Assembly: GCF_002150765.1 (NCBI RefSeq)
Contig: NZ_MUYM01000074.1
Location: 53,220 to 87,463 of the forward strand
From: Lentzea kentuckyensis
Lineage (GTDB): Bacteria; Actinomycetota; Actinomycetes; Mycobacteriales; Pseudonocardiaceae
DNA length: 34,244 nucleotides
Reading direction: 5' to 3'
Shown here: piece after piece, positions 25,635-34,190 of the stretch
Numbering within the stretch: position 1 is the first letter of the stretch
Layout of the letters: each line of letters opens with the position of its first letter
Made by a program: the position numbers and the translations under genes
The notes under the pieces: model-generated
Databases searched by the model: none
What the model was told of the DNA's origin: nothing
Seen by the model: only the letters and a program-made list of their open reading frames with translations

Positions 25635-26447
25635 ATGACCAGCGCAGGTTTTGACGCGAAGTTCCTCGGCACCGCCGCCGGGATCCCGGTGCTGACCGAG
25701 TCAGGGGCCGACGACGCGGCCGAGCTCGACGGCTCGACCACGATCGACTACACGCACTTCTCGCTCGCGTTGAGCAAGTCGCGCAAGTTCGCGATCTGGG
25801 TCGCGTGGAACATCGACGGCGGCGAGATGAAGGCCTTGAGCCGCAGCAACATCCCGTTCATCAAGGACCCGAGGCTGCCGGCACAGTTCCAGACGGGAGA
25901 CGAGCTCTACCGCGACAACAGGCTCGACCGCGGCCACCTCGCGCGCCGTGCCGACCTGTGCTGGGGCCCGAAGGCCGAGGCGCAGAAGGCGAACAAGGAC
26001 TCGTTCTTCTTCACGAACATCACGCCGCAGATGGACGACTTCAACCAGAGCACGAAGGAAGGGCTCTGGGGCCGGCTCGAGGACGCGGTGCTCGCGGACG
26101 TCGACGTCGACAACCTCAAGGTCAGCGTCTACGGCGGGCCCGTCTTCAACGCCGACGACAGGGTGTTCCGCAGCGTCGCGATCCCGCGTGAGTTCTACAA
26201 GGCGATCGCCTTCGTGGTGGACGGCGAGCTGCGCTGCAGCGCGTTCCTGCTCACGCAGAACCTCGTCCTGGCCGAGGCACTCGACCTGGACGAGTTCCGC
26301 GTGTTCCAGGTGTCGTTGGCCGAGCTGGAGAAGCGCGTGAACTTCACCTTCCCGGCCGAGCTGCACGCGGCGGACACGGCCGCCGTCCAGCTGCTCGACG
26401 AGTCGGAGCGCAAGCCGCTGGACAGCCTGTCCGACATCAAGTGGTGA
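25635..26447 (+). CDS. DNA/RNA non-specific endonuclease (NUC family), no signal peptide
   Basis: 270 residues. The beta-beta-alpha-metal nuclease core is clear: LDRGHLARRADL with general-base His101, then FFFTNITPQMDDFNQ with metal-binding Asn137, and W..LE after it. The nuclease begins about residue 38 (IDYTHFSLALSKSRK). Start ATG 25635 has GGGGGG 6 bp upstream. There is no signal peptide or membrane segment, whereas relatives such as Serratia nuclease and NucA are exported. A cytosolic role, export by another route, or an unlinked inhibitor must be considered. It is convergent with the next gene, with 28 bp between stops. The family is sure; the role is not known. Confidence 0.93.
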   Translation: MTSAGFDAKFLGTAAGIPVLTESGADDAAELDGSTTIDYTHFSLALSKSRKFAIWVAWNIDGGEMKALSRSNIPFIKDPRLPAQFQTGDELYRDNRLDRGHLARRADLCWGPKAEAQKANKDSFFFTNITPQMDDFNQSTKEGLWGRLEDAVLADVDVDNLKVSVYGGPVFNADDRVFRSVAIPREFYKAIAFVVDGELRCSAFLLTQNLVLAEALDLDEFRVFQVSLAELEKRVNFTFPAELHAADTAAVQLLDESERKPLDSLSDIKW

Positions 26448-26475
26448 TGCGGATCGCGGGTGGTTGACCAGCTGT

Positions 26476-28395
26476 TCATGCCGGGATGACGACCTTGCGA
26501 ACGTGCCCGATGTCGAACTCGCGGGTCGAGCCGTCCTCGCACTCCGCGGTCAGCACGCCCTCGAGATGCTTGGTCGGGACGATCACGTAGGTGTCGATCT
26601 TGCGCGGACCGCTCGCGTACCCGATCTCGACGTGATCGCCGGAGACCAGCGCCGACGCCAGGAGCATGACCTCGTCGTCGCGCAGGAAGACGTTCTGGTC
26701 GCGCAGCATCCGTGCCGCGCTGGCCCGCGGCGTGCCCCGGCCGACGGTCGGCCGTTCCTGCTCCACCAGCTTGATCGCGAGCTGGGTCAGCTCCAGGTCG
26801 TCCAGCTCGGTCCGCCACCACTTGTCCGGCCGGCGCTCGCCCCGCGCCGACGCCCGCCGCCGTTCCACCCGCTCCACAATGGACTTGTCGCCCGCGTCCA
26901 CCCCGGTCGGCGCGTACCCGGCGCGGCGCAGTGCCGCCAGCGTCTCCGTCATCGGCCGCGCGGAGGCCAGCACGGTCGGCGCCAGGAACCGCAGCTGCAA
27001 CGACGCCAGTCGCTTCGTCTTGACGATCTCCTGCAGCAACGCCGGATCCTCGGCCCGCACGCAGCTCGTCACCTCGCTGACCGTCAGGTGCCCGTGCCGT
27101 CGCGCCACGTCCTGCACCTGGTACTCGATGACCTGCGGCAGCGGTGCCTCGGACACCGCGGCGAGCTGCCAGAGCACCTCGTCGGCGGACAGTCCGGTGT
27201 CCAACGCGCGCCGCACCGATCCGGCGGACAGGCGCCACACCCGTGCGGCGTCGTTGTCCTCCAGGTCCGCCACCAGGTTCAACGTCGCGCTCAAAGAAGG
27301 CGACGGCAGTCCGTTCACCACCGCGGTCATGTCCGTCTGGAACGCGGCCTTCTCCGCGGCCCGGGGCATCAGGTCGGTGGCGGCCCCGTCGATGTCGCCG
27401 TCCTCCAGCACCGCCACACCTAACGGCGTGAGCGCGCCGCCGGCCACCATGCCCAGCGACTCCATCTCGCTGATCACCGCCGCCGTCGCCCGCTCGTCGT
27501 GCACCGCCGGCCGCGACCACACGAGGTCGGCGACCAGTTCGCTCGTGTCCACGAAGGCCTGTTCGGCCGAGAACCGCTCCAGCGTCGTGCGCCTGAGCGC
27601 GAGACCGGCCGCACCGGTGTAGTCGCGCAACGCCGCCCGCGCCTGGTCCGGTTCCGGCCGCCAGTCCATCCGCCGCCACGCCTTGACCAGCGCCGCGAGC
27701 CGCACACCCGGCTGCGAGTCGAGCCAGTCGTCGGACTGCTTCGTCGGCAGCAGTCGCGCGCGTTCGACCCCGACCAGCTGGGCCTCCGCCGCGAGTTCGA
27801 GCCACAGTCGCAGCACGCCGTCCGCGACCCGGAGAGCCCGCGCCACCCGCCGGATCTCCACCGTCGCCACGCCACCGGTGTAGCGGGCGTCGAAGCTGTC
27901 CTGCTCGCAGTGCGCCAGCAGCCGTGCCACGCCGTCCACAGTGGACATGGCGGCCACGATCGGTGAGATCGCCGACGCTTTGCGCCGCGACGGCGTCTTC
28001 GGCCTCGGCGTCAACTGGCCACGCGCCGCGCCGTTCGTCCGCACCGAGTTCACCGCGATGAGCTTCGGTCCGGCGGGCCACGCCAGCGCCCGTTCCTTGA
28101 GCTGCCCGAAGGCCCGTTCGAAGTCGCCGATCGAACACCCCAGCTCGGTGCAGACCGTGTCGATCGTCCCCGCGTTGCCCTGCGCCACGATCGCGCCGAG
28201 CACGTCGAGCGCGCCCTGGTCCAGCGTGTCCTCCACGGCGTGCACCGAGTCGGAGTCGGTGAGCTGCGTCGCGAGGTCCTTCAGTGTCCGGATGAAGCGG
28301 TCCGCCACATCGCGGCGGTGCACGAGTATCGCGGCCACCTCGTTCGGCTCGAGTTGGTGAAGCCAGGTCGCGAGCGCGTTGATACGGCGGGCCAT
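26476..28395 (-). CDS. Helicase-associated (XPB/Ssl2 N-domain-like) protein
   Basis: 639 residues. No Walker A, Walker B or other helicase motifs are present, so it is not itself a helicase. Residues about 354-475 resemble the helicase-associated domain found N-terminal in XPB/Ssl2-type helicases (ADLEDNDAARVWRLSAGSVR, SADEVLWQLAAVSEAPLPQV, VARRHGHLTVSEV). Residues about 575-635 (HVEIGYASGPRKIDTYVI, then LEGVLTAECEDG) resemble a WYL-like beta domain. Actinobacteria encode such a protein next to the ercc3/XPB helicase (Rv0862c type); here the helicase is not adjacent. The N-terminal 60 residues are helical. Likely DNA-associated, probably repair-linked; this is inference from family. ATG 28395 is the only good start. 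Confidence 0.8.
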   Translation of the reverse strand: MARRINALATWLHQLEPNEVAAILVHRRDVADRFIRTLKDLATQLTDSDSVHAVEDTLDQGALDVLGAIVAQGNAGTIDTVCTELGCSIGDFERAFGQLKERALAWPAGPKLIAVNSVRTNGAARGQLTPRPKTPSRRKASAISPIVAAMSTVDGVARLLAHCEQDSFDARYTGGVATVEIRRVARALRVADGVLRLWLELAAEAQLVGVERARLLPTKQSDDWLDSQPGVRLAALVKAWRRMDWRPEPDQARAALRDYTGAAGLALRRTTLERFSAEQAFVDTSELVADLVWSRPAVHDERATAAVISEMESLGMVAGGALTPLGVAVLEDGDIDGAATDLMPRAAEKAAFQTDMTAVVNGLPSPSLSATLNLVADLEDNDAARVWRLSAGSVRRALDTGLSADEVLWQLAAVSEAPLPQVIEYQVQDVARRHGHLTVSEVTSCVRAEDPALLQEIVKTKRLASLQLRFLAPTVLASARPMTETLAALRRAGYAPTGVDAGDKSIVERVERRRASARGERRPDKWWRTELDDLELTQLAIKLVEQERPTVGRGTPRASAARMLRDQNVFLRDDEVMLLASALVSGDHVEIGYASGPRKIDTYVIVPTKHLEGVLTAECEDGSTREFDIGHVRKVVIPA

Positions 28396-28454
28396 TCATC
28401 TGATTATGGCCTTGATTGTGTGCGCTCAAACGAATTTCACGCGCATGGGCGATC

Positions 28455-28464
28455 AGCCTAGGCT
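28455..28464. promoter_or_regulatory. Palindromic AGCCTAGGCT carrying -10 elements on both strands
   Basis: On the plus strand TAGGCT (28459-28464) ends 6 bp before the GTG of the DUF2461 gene, giving a leaderless arrangement. On the minus strand TAGGCT (28460-28455) faces the XPB-N-like gene with a leader of roughly 50 bp. One palindrome may thus hold both -10 boxes. Confidence 0.45.
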
Positions 28465-28470
28465 GTCCCG

Positions 28471-29109
28471 GTGACGTTCAGCGGGTTCGGCGAGTACGCC
28501 ATCGACTTCTACGACGGCCTCGAACTGGACAACTCGAAGGCGTACTGGGACGACAACAAGGAGACCTACCTGCGCGACGTGAAGGCGCCGATGGAGGCGT
28601 TGCTCGCCGACCTGGAGAAGGAGTTCGGGCCGGGCAAGGTGTTCCGGCCGTATCGCGACGTGCGGTTCGCCAAGGACAAGACGCCGTACAAGACGCACTG
28701 CGGTGGCGTCGTCGAAAAGGGTCGTGGCGGCGGCGCGTACTACACGCAGATCAGCTCCGAGGGCCTGGTGACCGGCGGTGGCTCGTACCACATGGCCCCT
28801 GACCAGCTGGCTCGCTACCGCGCCGCGGTCGACGCGCACGGCGTGCTGTTGCGCAAGATCATCGACAAGCTGCTCAAGCAGGGCTGGGGCCTGCACGGCG
28901 ACGTGATGAAGTCGAAGCCGCGCGGGTTCGCCGACGACCACCCGCACCTCGATCTGCTCAGGCACCGGTCGATCTGGGTGCGCAAGGTCTGGGAGCCGGA
29001 CGACGTGCTGCACGAGCCGGGGTGCCTCGACCGGGTGCGCAAGTCGTGGCGGCAGCTCAAGGACTTCAACGCGTGGTGCGAGGACCACGTCGGGGTCAGC
29101 CAGCCCTGA
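28471..29109 (+). CDS. DUF2461 family protein
   Basis: 212 residues, about the usual family length. Recognisable family features are an early FSGFGEYAIDFYDGL, NKETYLRDVKAPMEALL, the conserved FRPYRDVRFAKDKTPYKTH near the centre, and GGGSYHMAPDQLARYR. The family has no established function. No signal peptide or membrane segment is present. The GTG start has no Shine-Dalgarno, but a -10 element lies 6 bp upstream. The 3' end overlaps the convergent VWD gene by 14 bp. Confidence 0.9.
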   Translation: MTFSGFGEYAIDFYDGLELDNSKAYWDDNKETYLRDVKAPMEALLADLEKEFGPGKVFRPYRDVRFAKDKTPYKTHCGGVVEKGRGGGAYYTQISSEGLVTGGGSYHMAPDQLARYRAAVDAHGVLLRKIIDKLLKQGWGLHGDVMKSKPRGFADDHPHLDLLRHRSIWVRKVWEPDDVLHEPGCLDRVRKSWRQLKDFNAWCEDHVGVSQP

Positions 29110-31324
29110 CCTCCTTGCACGCCCACGACCCGGTGACCCGCACCGGTGCCGCCGCGTGGTCGGTCACGGCGAGGTCGATCGTGCCGCTCCTGCCGTCGGC
29201 GGACATGGTCAGCTTGCCCGCGTCCGCTGACGAGGAGCCGAGGTAGCCGGTGTTGCGCGAGGTCAGCGTCACGATGCCGCTGTTGGACAGGATGCTGCCG
29301 AGCGCGTACTCGCCGGGACCCCTGAAGTCCTTGGTGAGGGTGACCGACAGCTCCAGGTCGCTCTCGTAGAACAGCAGGGTGAGCTGGTCGCCGTCGGCGA
29401 AGCAGTCGGTGGCGGCCGCTGTGACCTGCCGGTCGAACGGCGCGGAGACCCGCAGGTCCTGCTTCGTGTCCGCGGGCGGGACCGGCTTGCGCAACGCCAG
29501 CTGGGTGGCGGCGGCACTGGTCGCGAAGTCGGCCTTGCCGGTGAGCCCGACGTCGAGCACGCACGCGTCCAGGAAGGGCTGTTGCGTCACGCCCGCCGCG
29601 CGGCACGTCTGCTCGGCCTGGTCGCGTTCCGGCACGTCCGCGAGGCTGGTCTGCCTGGAGGGGAAGCGGCGGTCGGTGTACGAGTCGGTGTTCTTGCCCG
29701 GCTCGTAGTCGAACAGCGAGTCCTTGACCCGCCACCGGTCCGCGAACGCCCCGTACACGTCGTCGTCGACGTCGTTGTCCTTGTCGCCGTCGTAGTTGCC
29801 GAGCAGGCCGCTGACCTTGCCCTTGCGGGCGTCGGACAGCAGGACCTGGACCCGCAGGCCGTACGCGCCGATCGGGGTCACCCACAGCGCCGAGCCGTCG
29901 GGCCAGGCGACCTTGCCGGCGCCGCGGATCATCTGCTTCTGCCCGGCCGCGCTCACCGCGACCGCGGTGTTCACGCTGACCGTGGTGGAGTCCTCGAACG
30001 GCTGCTGCCGCACCTGGATCTCCATGCCGTCGCCCTTGACCAGCACGAACTCGCCGGCCGCCTGGAACGAGTAGAACCTCCGGTCGAACGTGTAGAGGTG
30101 CGGGTCGCCGTCGCTGCCCGCGCACTCCTCGCAGTCCTTCTCGGGCTGCTCCTCGTTCTTCTGCTCCGGTTTCCGCGGTCGCTCGGGTTTGAGACGGGTG
30201 GTCTCGTCGCAGCTCTTCTGGCTCGGCAGCGGCTTGTTGTCGTAGGTCGGCCTGGTCGGGGGCTGCCCGGCGGAGTTCTTCGGCAACGTGGTCCGGAACT
30301 TGTTCTCCAGGTGGGTGGCCTTGACCTCGTCCACTTCGAGCGGGGCCGCGTCGGGGCCGCAGATCGCCTTCGATCCCTTCGCCTCGCCGGTCAGGTACTC
30401 CTTCGCGTGGAACAGTTCGTGCAGGAGCGACGAGCAGTTGTCCCGCATCGCGCCGCCGGACAGCGCCTTGGACGTCTGCCGCGGGTCCCAGCGGATGGTC
30501 GAGCCGGTCGGCTTGCCGGGTGTGTAGAGGTGGTCAGGGGTGTCCGGCAGGGTCGAGTCGTACAGGGGGTCCTTGATGTCCCGGAAGTCCTTGATCTTGA
30601 TGTCGCCCTTGTGGGCCCGGTAGTAGTCGACGACCTCCTTCAGGCCGGCGTCGCCTGTCTTCAGGGCCAGGTCCAGGCACCCGTCGACGGTGGCTTCCTG
30701 GGCGTGTGCGGGTGGCGCCGGACTCACCAGCGCCGCGAGCACCACCGCGGCCAGCACGAACGCGGCCGCGGTCCGGTTGCGCCGGGCCAGCAGTGCGATG
30801 ACCAGGGCCAGCAGCAGCACACCGAGGAGCGCGCCACCGCCGATCCACCACCACCGCTGCTGGCCGGCCGGGGCCGCGACGGTGAAGCGGACGGTCTGCT
30901 CGGCGCCGGCGCAGGCGTTCCGCGGCGCACCGGGCACGTCCGGGAACTGGTAGGCGAGGGCGAACTCGTAGTCGCCCGGCACGTCGACGGCCCAGCGGTC
31001 CGCGGTGGGCTCGGGCGTCATGCGCACCGACAGCAGTGCCCGGTCGACCAGGTCGAGCCTGATCGTCCTCTGGGCGCCGGGAGCGAGCTGCTCGGCGTCC
31101 CGCGCGATCATCGTGCCGAGGTCGTCGATGTACCGGATCGACGTGGTGAGCGGGGTGAGCGCGACGCCGTCCCGCTTGCCCGCGCTGACGCGGACCGCGC
31201 CGTCGGGCAGCGCGGCGACCGCACAGGGCCGGTCGCCGTTGTTCGTGATCGTGATGGCCGCGGTGGTGGCGGGTTGCGGGTCGGCCAGGCCGGTGAGCAG
31301 GGCCAACGCGAGCAGCGTGCGCAT
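29096..31324 (-). CDS. Exported protein with HExxH zincin-like segment and von Willebrand factor type D domain
   Basis: 742 residues. Signal peptide 1-14 or so; an extracytoplasmic N domain with beta character (20-155); TM at about 158-180 ending ARRNR; then a second hydrophobic stretch (186-208) ending in a signal-peptidase-like AHA. Residues 210-350 contain LLHELFHAKEYL (HELFH, 302-306) with EVDEVKATHLEN (330-341) downstream. This is the layout of M91-type zinc peptidases, where HExxH is followed by a conserved Glu. A Lys/Glu/Pro-rich linker (375-400) leads to a VWD domain (about 406-580: GDPHLYTFDRRFYSFQAAGE, LLGNYDGDKDNDV). A C-terminal beta domain closes the protein. Peptidase activity is suggested by motif only. 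The VanZ-like gene lies 18 bp upstream on the same strand. Confidence 0.82.
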   Translation of the reverse strand: MRTLLALALLTGLADPQPATTAAITITNNGDRPCAVAALPDGAVRVSAGKRDGVALTPLTTSIRYIDDLGTMIARDAEQLAPGAQRTIRLDLVDRALLSVRMTPEPTADRWAVDVPGDYEFALAYQFPDVPGAPRNACAGAEQTVRFTVAAPAGQQRWWWIGGGALLGVLLLALVIALLARRNRTAAAFVLAAVVLAALVSPAPPAHAQEATVDGCLDLALKTGDAGLKEVVDYYRAHKGDIKIKDFRDIKDPLYDSTLPDTPDHLYTPGKPTGSTIRWDPRQTSKALSGGAMRDNCSSLLHELFHAKEYLTGEAKGSKAICGPDAAPLEVDEVKATHLENKFRTTLPKNSAGQPPTRPTYDNKPLPSQKSCDETTRLKPERPRKPEQKNEEQPEKDCEECAGSDGDPHLYTFDRRFYSFQAAGEFVLVKGDGMEIQVRQQPFEDSTTVSVNTAVAVSAAGQKQMIRGAGKVAWPDGSALWVTPIGAYGLRVQVLLSDARKGKVSGLLGNYDGDKDNDVDDDVYGAFADRWRVKDSLFDYEPGKNTDSYTDRRFPSRQTSLADVPERDQAEQTCRAAGVTQQPFLDACVLDVGLTGKADFATSAAATQLALRKPVPPADTKQDLRVSAPFDRQVTAAATDCFADGDQLTLLFYESDLELSVTLTKDFRGPGEYALGSILSNSGIVTLTSRNTGYLGSSSADAGKLTMSADGRSGTIDLAVTDHAAAPVRVTGSWACKEVRAG

Positions 31325-31342
31325 GCCGCCACTATGGGAGGC

Positions 31343-31690
31343 CTACGGGGAGTCCGTGCGCCGGTTGCCGAGTTTTGTTCCGATCCTGGCGAACACGAAC
31401 CAGCCGAGGCCGATGCCGAGAACGTCCACCAGCGCGTCCAGCACGTCCCCGCTGCGGTGCAGGGGCGTGATGAGTTGCTGGAGAACCTCCGAGACGCCCG
31501 CGTAGACGACCAGCATTGGCAAAACGCGCGAAATCTTCGCGTACAGGCCGGTGAACGCGAGCAGCGCGAACAGCAGCGTGTGAATCACCTTGTCCGTGCC
31601 GGGCGGTGCGGTCGGCACACCTGACTCCGGGGTGAACAACACGACGACGCTGAGCAACGCCGCGATCACAAAAGGGAGTACTCGACCCAT
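31343..31690 (-). CDS. VanZ-family membrane protein
   Basis: 115 residues with four hydrophobic segments. The family pattern is visible: TDKVIHTLLFALLAF (the D-K-x-x-H motif), then EVLQQLITPLHRSGDVLDALVDVLGIGLGW with the conserved Glu, Gln, Arg and Asp. VanZ relatives include the teicoplanin-resistance protein, but short members such as this are mostly of unknown role; resistance should not be assumed. ATG 31690 lies in CCATGG, which also contains an ATG on the other strand in frame with pyk. It is divergent from pyk and probably co-transcribed with the VWD gene downstream. Confidence 0.85.
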   Translation of the reverse strand: MGRVLPFVIAALLSVVVLFTPESGVPTAPPGTDKVIHTLLFALLAFTGLYAKISRVLPMLVVYAGVSEVLQQLITPLHRSGDVLDALVDVLGIGLGWFVFARIGTKLGNRRTDSP

Positions 31691-31754
31691 GGTCAGAACA
31701 TTACTGAGTGGTAGTTCGGGATCGGTCCAGGAAGGAGGACTACTCTCTACTGAC

Positions 31755-33179
31755 GTGAGTCGACGCGCAAAGATCGTCTGTACGCTCGGTCCCGCCACTG
31801 GCACGCCGGACAAGGTCCGCGACCTGGTAGCGGCCGGTATGGACGTGGCCAGGATGAACTTCAGCCACGGCAGCCATGCCGACCACAAGCAGGTCTACGA
31901 CATGGTTCGCGCGGCAGCCGACGAGTCCGGCCGCGCCGTGGGCATCCTCGCCGACCTCCAGGGCCCCAAGATCCGCCTCGGCCGGTTCGCCGCGGGTCCG
32001 GTCGACTGGAACACCGGCGACGTGGTCCGCGTCACCGTCGAGGACGTCGAGGGCACGCATGACCGCGTGTCGACGACGTACAAGGAGCTCGCGAAGGACG
32101 CCAAGGTCGGCGACCGCCTGCTCGTGGACGACGGCAAGGTCGGCCTCGTGGTCATCGACGTCGAAGGTTCCGACGTCGTGTGCGAGGTCACCGAGGGTGG
32201 ACCTGTCAGCAACAACAAGGGCCTTTCGCTGCCTGGCATGGACGTCTCCGTGCCCGCGCTGTCCGAGAAGGACATCGAGGACCTCGAGTTCGCGCTCTCG
32301 CTGGGCGTGGACTTCATCGCTCTGTCGTTCGTGCGTTCGCCCGCGGACATCGACCTGGTCCACCAGGTCATGGACCGTGCGGGCAGCCGCCGCCTCCCGG
32401 TGATCGCGAAGATCGAGAAGCCGGAGGCCGTGGACAACCTCGAGGCCATCGTGCTCGCCTTCGACGGCGTCATGGTCGCCCGCGGTGACCTGGGCGTGGA
32501 GCTGCCGCTGGAGCACGTGCCGCTGGTGCAGAAGCGAGCGATCCAGATCGCCCGCGAGAACGCGAAGCCGGTCATCGTCGCGACCCAGATGCTCGACTCG
32601 ATGATCACCAACTCCCGCCCGACCCGCGCCGAGACGTCCGACGTCGCGAACGCGGTGCTCGACGGCGCGGACGCCCTGATGCTGTCCGGCGAGACCTCGG
32701 TCGGCCGCTACGCCATCGAGTCCGTGCAGACCATGGGCCGCATCATCGAGGCCGTCGAGACCGAGTCGGTCATCGTGCCGCCGCTGACCCACGTCCCGCG
32801 CACCAAGCGCGGCGTGATCTCCTACGCGGCCCGCGACATCGGCGAGCGCCTCAACGCCAAGGCCCTGGTCGCCTTCACGCAGTCCGGTGACACCGTGCGG
32901 CGGCTGGCCCGTCTGCACACGCACCTGCCGCTGCTGGCCTTCACGCCGGAGCCGGCCGTGCGTCAGCAGCTGTCGCTGACGTGGGGCACCGAGACGTTCC
33001 TGGTGCCGAAGGTGGAGTCCACCGACGAGATGGTCCGCCAGGTCGACGTGGCCATGATCGAGATCGGCCGTTACCAGGCCGGTGACCTCATGGTGGTCGT
33101 CGCCGGATCGCCTCCTGGCACCATTGGGTCGACGAACCTCATCCGGGTGCACCGGCTGGGGGAGGACGACCACGCGTAG
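31755..33179 (+). CDS. pyk: Pyruvate kinase
   Basis: Converts phosphoenolpyruvate and ADP to pyruvate and ATP, the last step of glycolysis. 474 residues. The N terminus SRRAKIVCTLGPATGTPDKV is typical; the active site shows MDVARMNFSHGSHADH, LADLQGPKIRLG, the catalytic-lysine strand VIAKIEKPEAVDNL, MVARGDLGVELPLE, and ATQMLDSMITNSRPTRAETSDVANAV (residues given in parts of the domain A signature). The B domain is about 70-170, the C-terminal domain about 340-474. GTG 31755 fits the family N terminus, but its Shine-Dalgarno (AAGGAGG, 31732-31738) is 16 nt away and a -10-like TACTCT lies at 31741-31746. ATG 31689 is an in-frame alternative. tesB follows after 12 bp. Confidence 0.97.
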   Translation: MSRRAKIVCTLGPATGTPDKVRDLVAAGMDVARMNFSHGSHADHKQVYDMVRAAADESGRAVGILADLQGPKIRLGRFAAGPVDWNTGDVVRVTVEDVEGTHDRVSTTYKELAKDAKVGDRLLVDDGKVGLVVIDVEGSDVVCEVTEGGPVSNNKGLSLPGMDVSVPALSEKDIEDLEFALSLGVDFIALSFVRSPADIDLVHQVMDRAGSRRLPVIAKIEKPEAVDNLEAIVLAFDGVMVARGDLGVELPLEHVPLVQKRAIQIARENAKPVIVATQMLDSMITNSRPTRAETSDVANAVLDGADALMLSGETSVGRYAIESVQTMGRIIEAVETESVIVPPLTHVPRTKRGVISYAARDIGERLNAKALVAFTQSGDTVRRLARLHTHLPLLAFTPEPAVRQQLSLTWGTETFLVPKVESTDEMVRQVDVAMIEIGRYQAGDLMVVVAGSPPGTIGSTNLIRVHRLGEDDHA

Positions 33180-33191
33180 GAGTGTCTGATC

Positions 33192-34109
33192 GTGACTGAG
33201 GCCGCCCGTGCCGCTGCGATGAGCCCGTCGGGCTTGAGCGGACAATCCGCAGTGGACGACCTGGTCGCGTTGCTCGACCTGGAACGCATCGAGGAGAACA
33301 TCTTCCGAGGCGTGTCGCCCGCCGAGTCGCCTGTGCGCGTCTTCGGCGGGCAGGTCGCGGGTCAGGCGCTGGTCGCCGCCGGCCGGACCGTGCCAGTCGA
33401 ACGGCGGGTGCACTCGCTGCACTCGTACTTCATCCGGCCCGGCGACCCGCGCGTGCCGATCGTGTACGAGGTGGACCGCATCCGCGACGGCCGCTCGTTC
33501 ACCACCCGCCGCGTCGTCGCCGTGCAGCACGGCAAGGCGATCTTCGCCCTGTCCGCCTCGTTCCAGCTGGAGGAGCAGGGCGTCGAGCACGCCGCGGGCA
33601 TGCCGGAGGTGCCGGACCCGGAGTCGTTGCCCACGTGGAGCGAACAGGCCGAGGGCTACGGCCTGCACACGTCCAAGTTCCCGCGCCCCATCGACGTGCG
33701 GTACGTCACCGAGCCGCCGTGGGAGTCGCGTGAGGACGGTCCAGGCGAGGCCGCGTCACGGGTGTGGATGAAGGCGGACGGCAAGCTGCCGGACGATCCG
33801 ATGCTGCACATCTGCATCATGACCTACGCCTCGGACATGACCCTTTTGGACGGTGTGCTGGCGAAGCAGGGCGTCTATTGGGGCCTGGACAAGGTTCTCG
33901 GGGCGTCTCTGGACCACGCCATGTGGTTCCACCGGCCGTTCCGGGCCGACGAGTGGTTGTTGTACGACACCGCTTCACCGTCGGCCTCAGGCAACCGCGG
34001 GCTGGCCACCGGGCAGTTCTTCACGCAGGACGGGAAACTCGTCGCGACGGTGGTGCAGGAAGGCCTGATCCGGGTCCTCAAGCCCTCACCCGGCGAGGAC
34101 TCGCACTAG
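33192..34109 (+). CDS. tesB: Acyl-CoA thioesterase II
   Basis: Hydrolyses medium and long acyl-CoA to free fatty acid and CoA. 305 residues with two hot-dog domains. The N-terminal one has RVFGGQVAGQALVAAGRTV and HSLHSYFIRPGDP; the C-terminal one has TYASDMTLLDGVL, GASLDHAMWFHRPFRADEW and GLATGQFFTQDG. The catalytic set of TesB (Asp, Thr/Ser, Gln) corresponds to Asp215, Ser239 and Gln275. GTG 33192 has AGGAG about 10 bp upstream. It forms an operon with pyk, the same pairing as in mycobacteria (pykA-tesB1). Confidence 0.96.
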   Translation: MTEAARAAAMSPSGLSGQSAVDDLVALLDLERIEENIFRGVSPAESPVRVFGGQVAGQALVAAGRTVPVERRVHSLHSYFIRPGDPRVPIVYEVDRIRDGRSFTTRRVVAVQHGKAIFALSASFQLEEQGVEHAAGMPEVPDPESLPTWSEQAEGYGLHTSKFPRPIDVRYVTEPPWESREDGPGEAASRVWMKADGKLPDDPMLHICIMTYASDMTLLDGVLAKQGVYWGLDKVLGASLDHAMWFHRPFRADEWLLYDTASPSASGNRGLATGQFFTQDGKLVATVVQEGLIRVLKPSPGEDSH

Positions 34110-34190
34110 AAATTTTCGCGCGGACGGAAACCTTTCCGGCGGCCGCGGCAACCAGGTGCGGAAGACGATCGAGCCCTGGGAGTTGCTGCG

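Noticed and set aside
31343..31690. Glycopeptide resistance determinant because of VanZ similarity
   Set aside because: The 115-residue protein is a generic short VanZ-family member; no vanHAX or vanRS genes are near, so resistance is not supported.
34125..34138. CGGAAA-CC-TTTCCG after tesB as a terminator
   Set aside because: A 2-nt loop cannot close a stable hairpin, and no T tract follows. It could be an operator, but nothing supports that.
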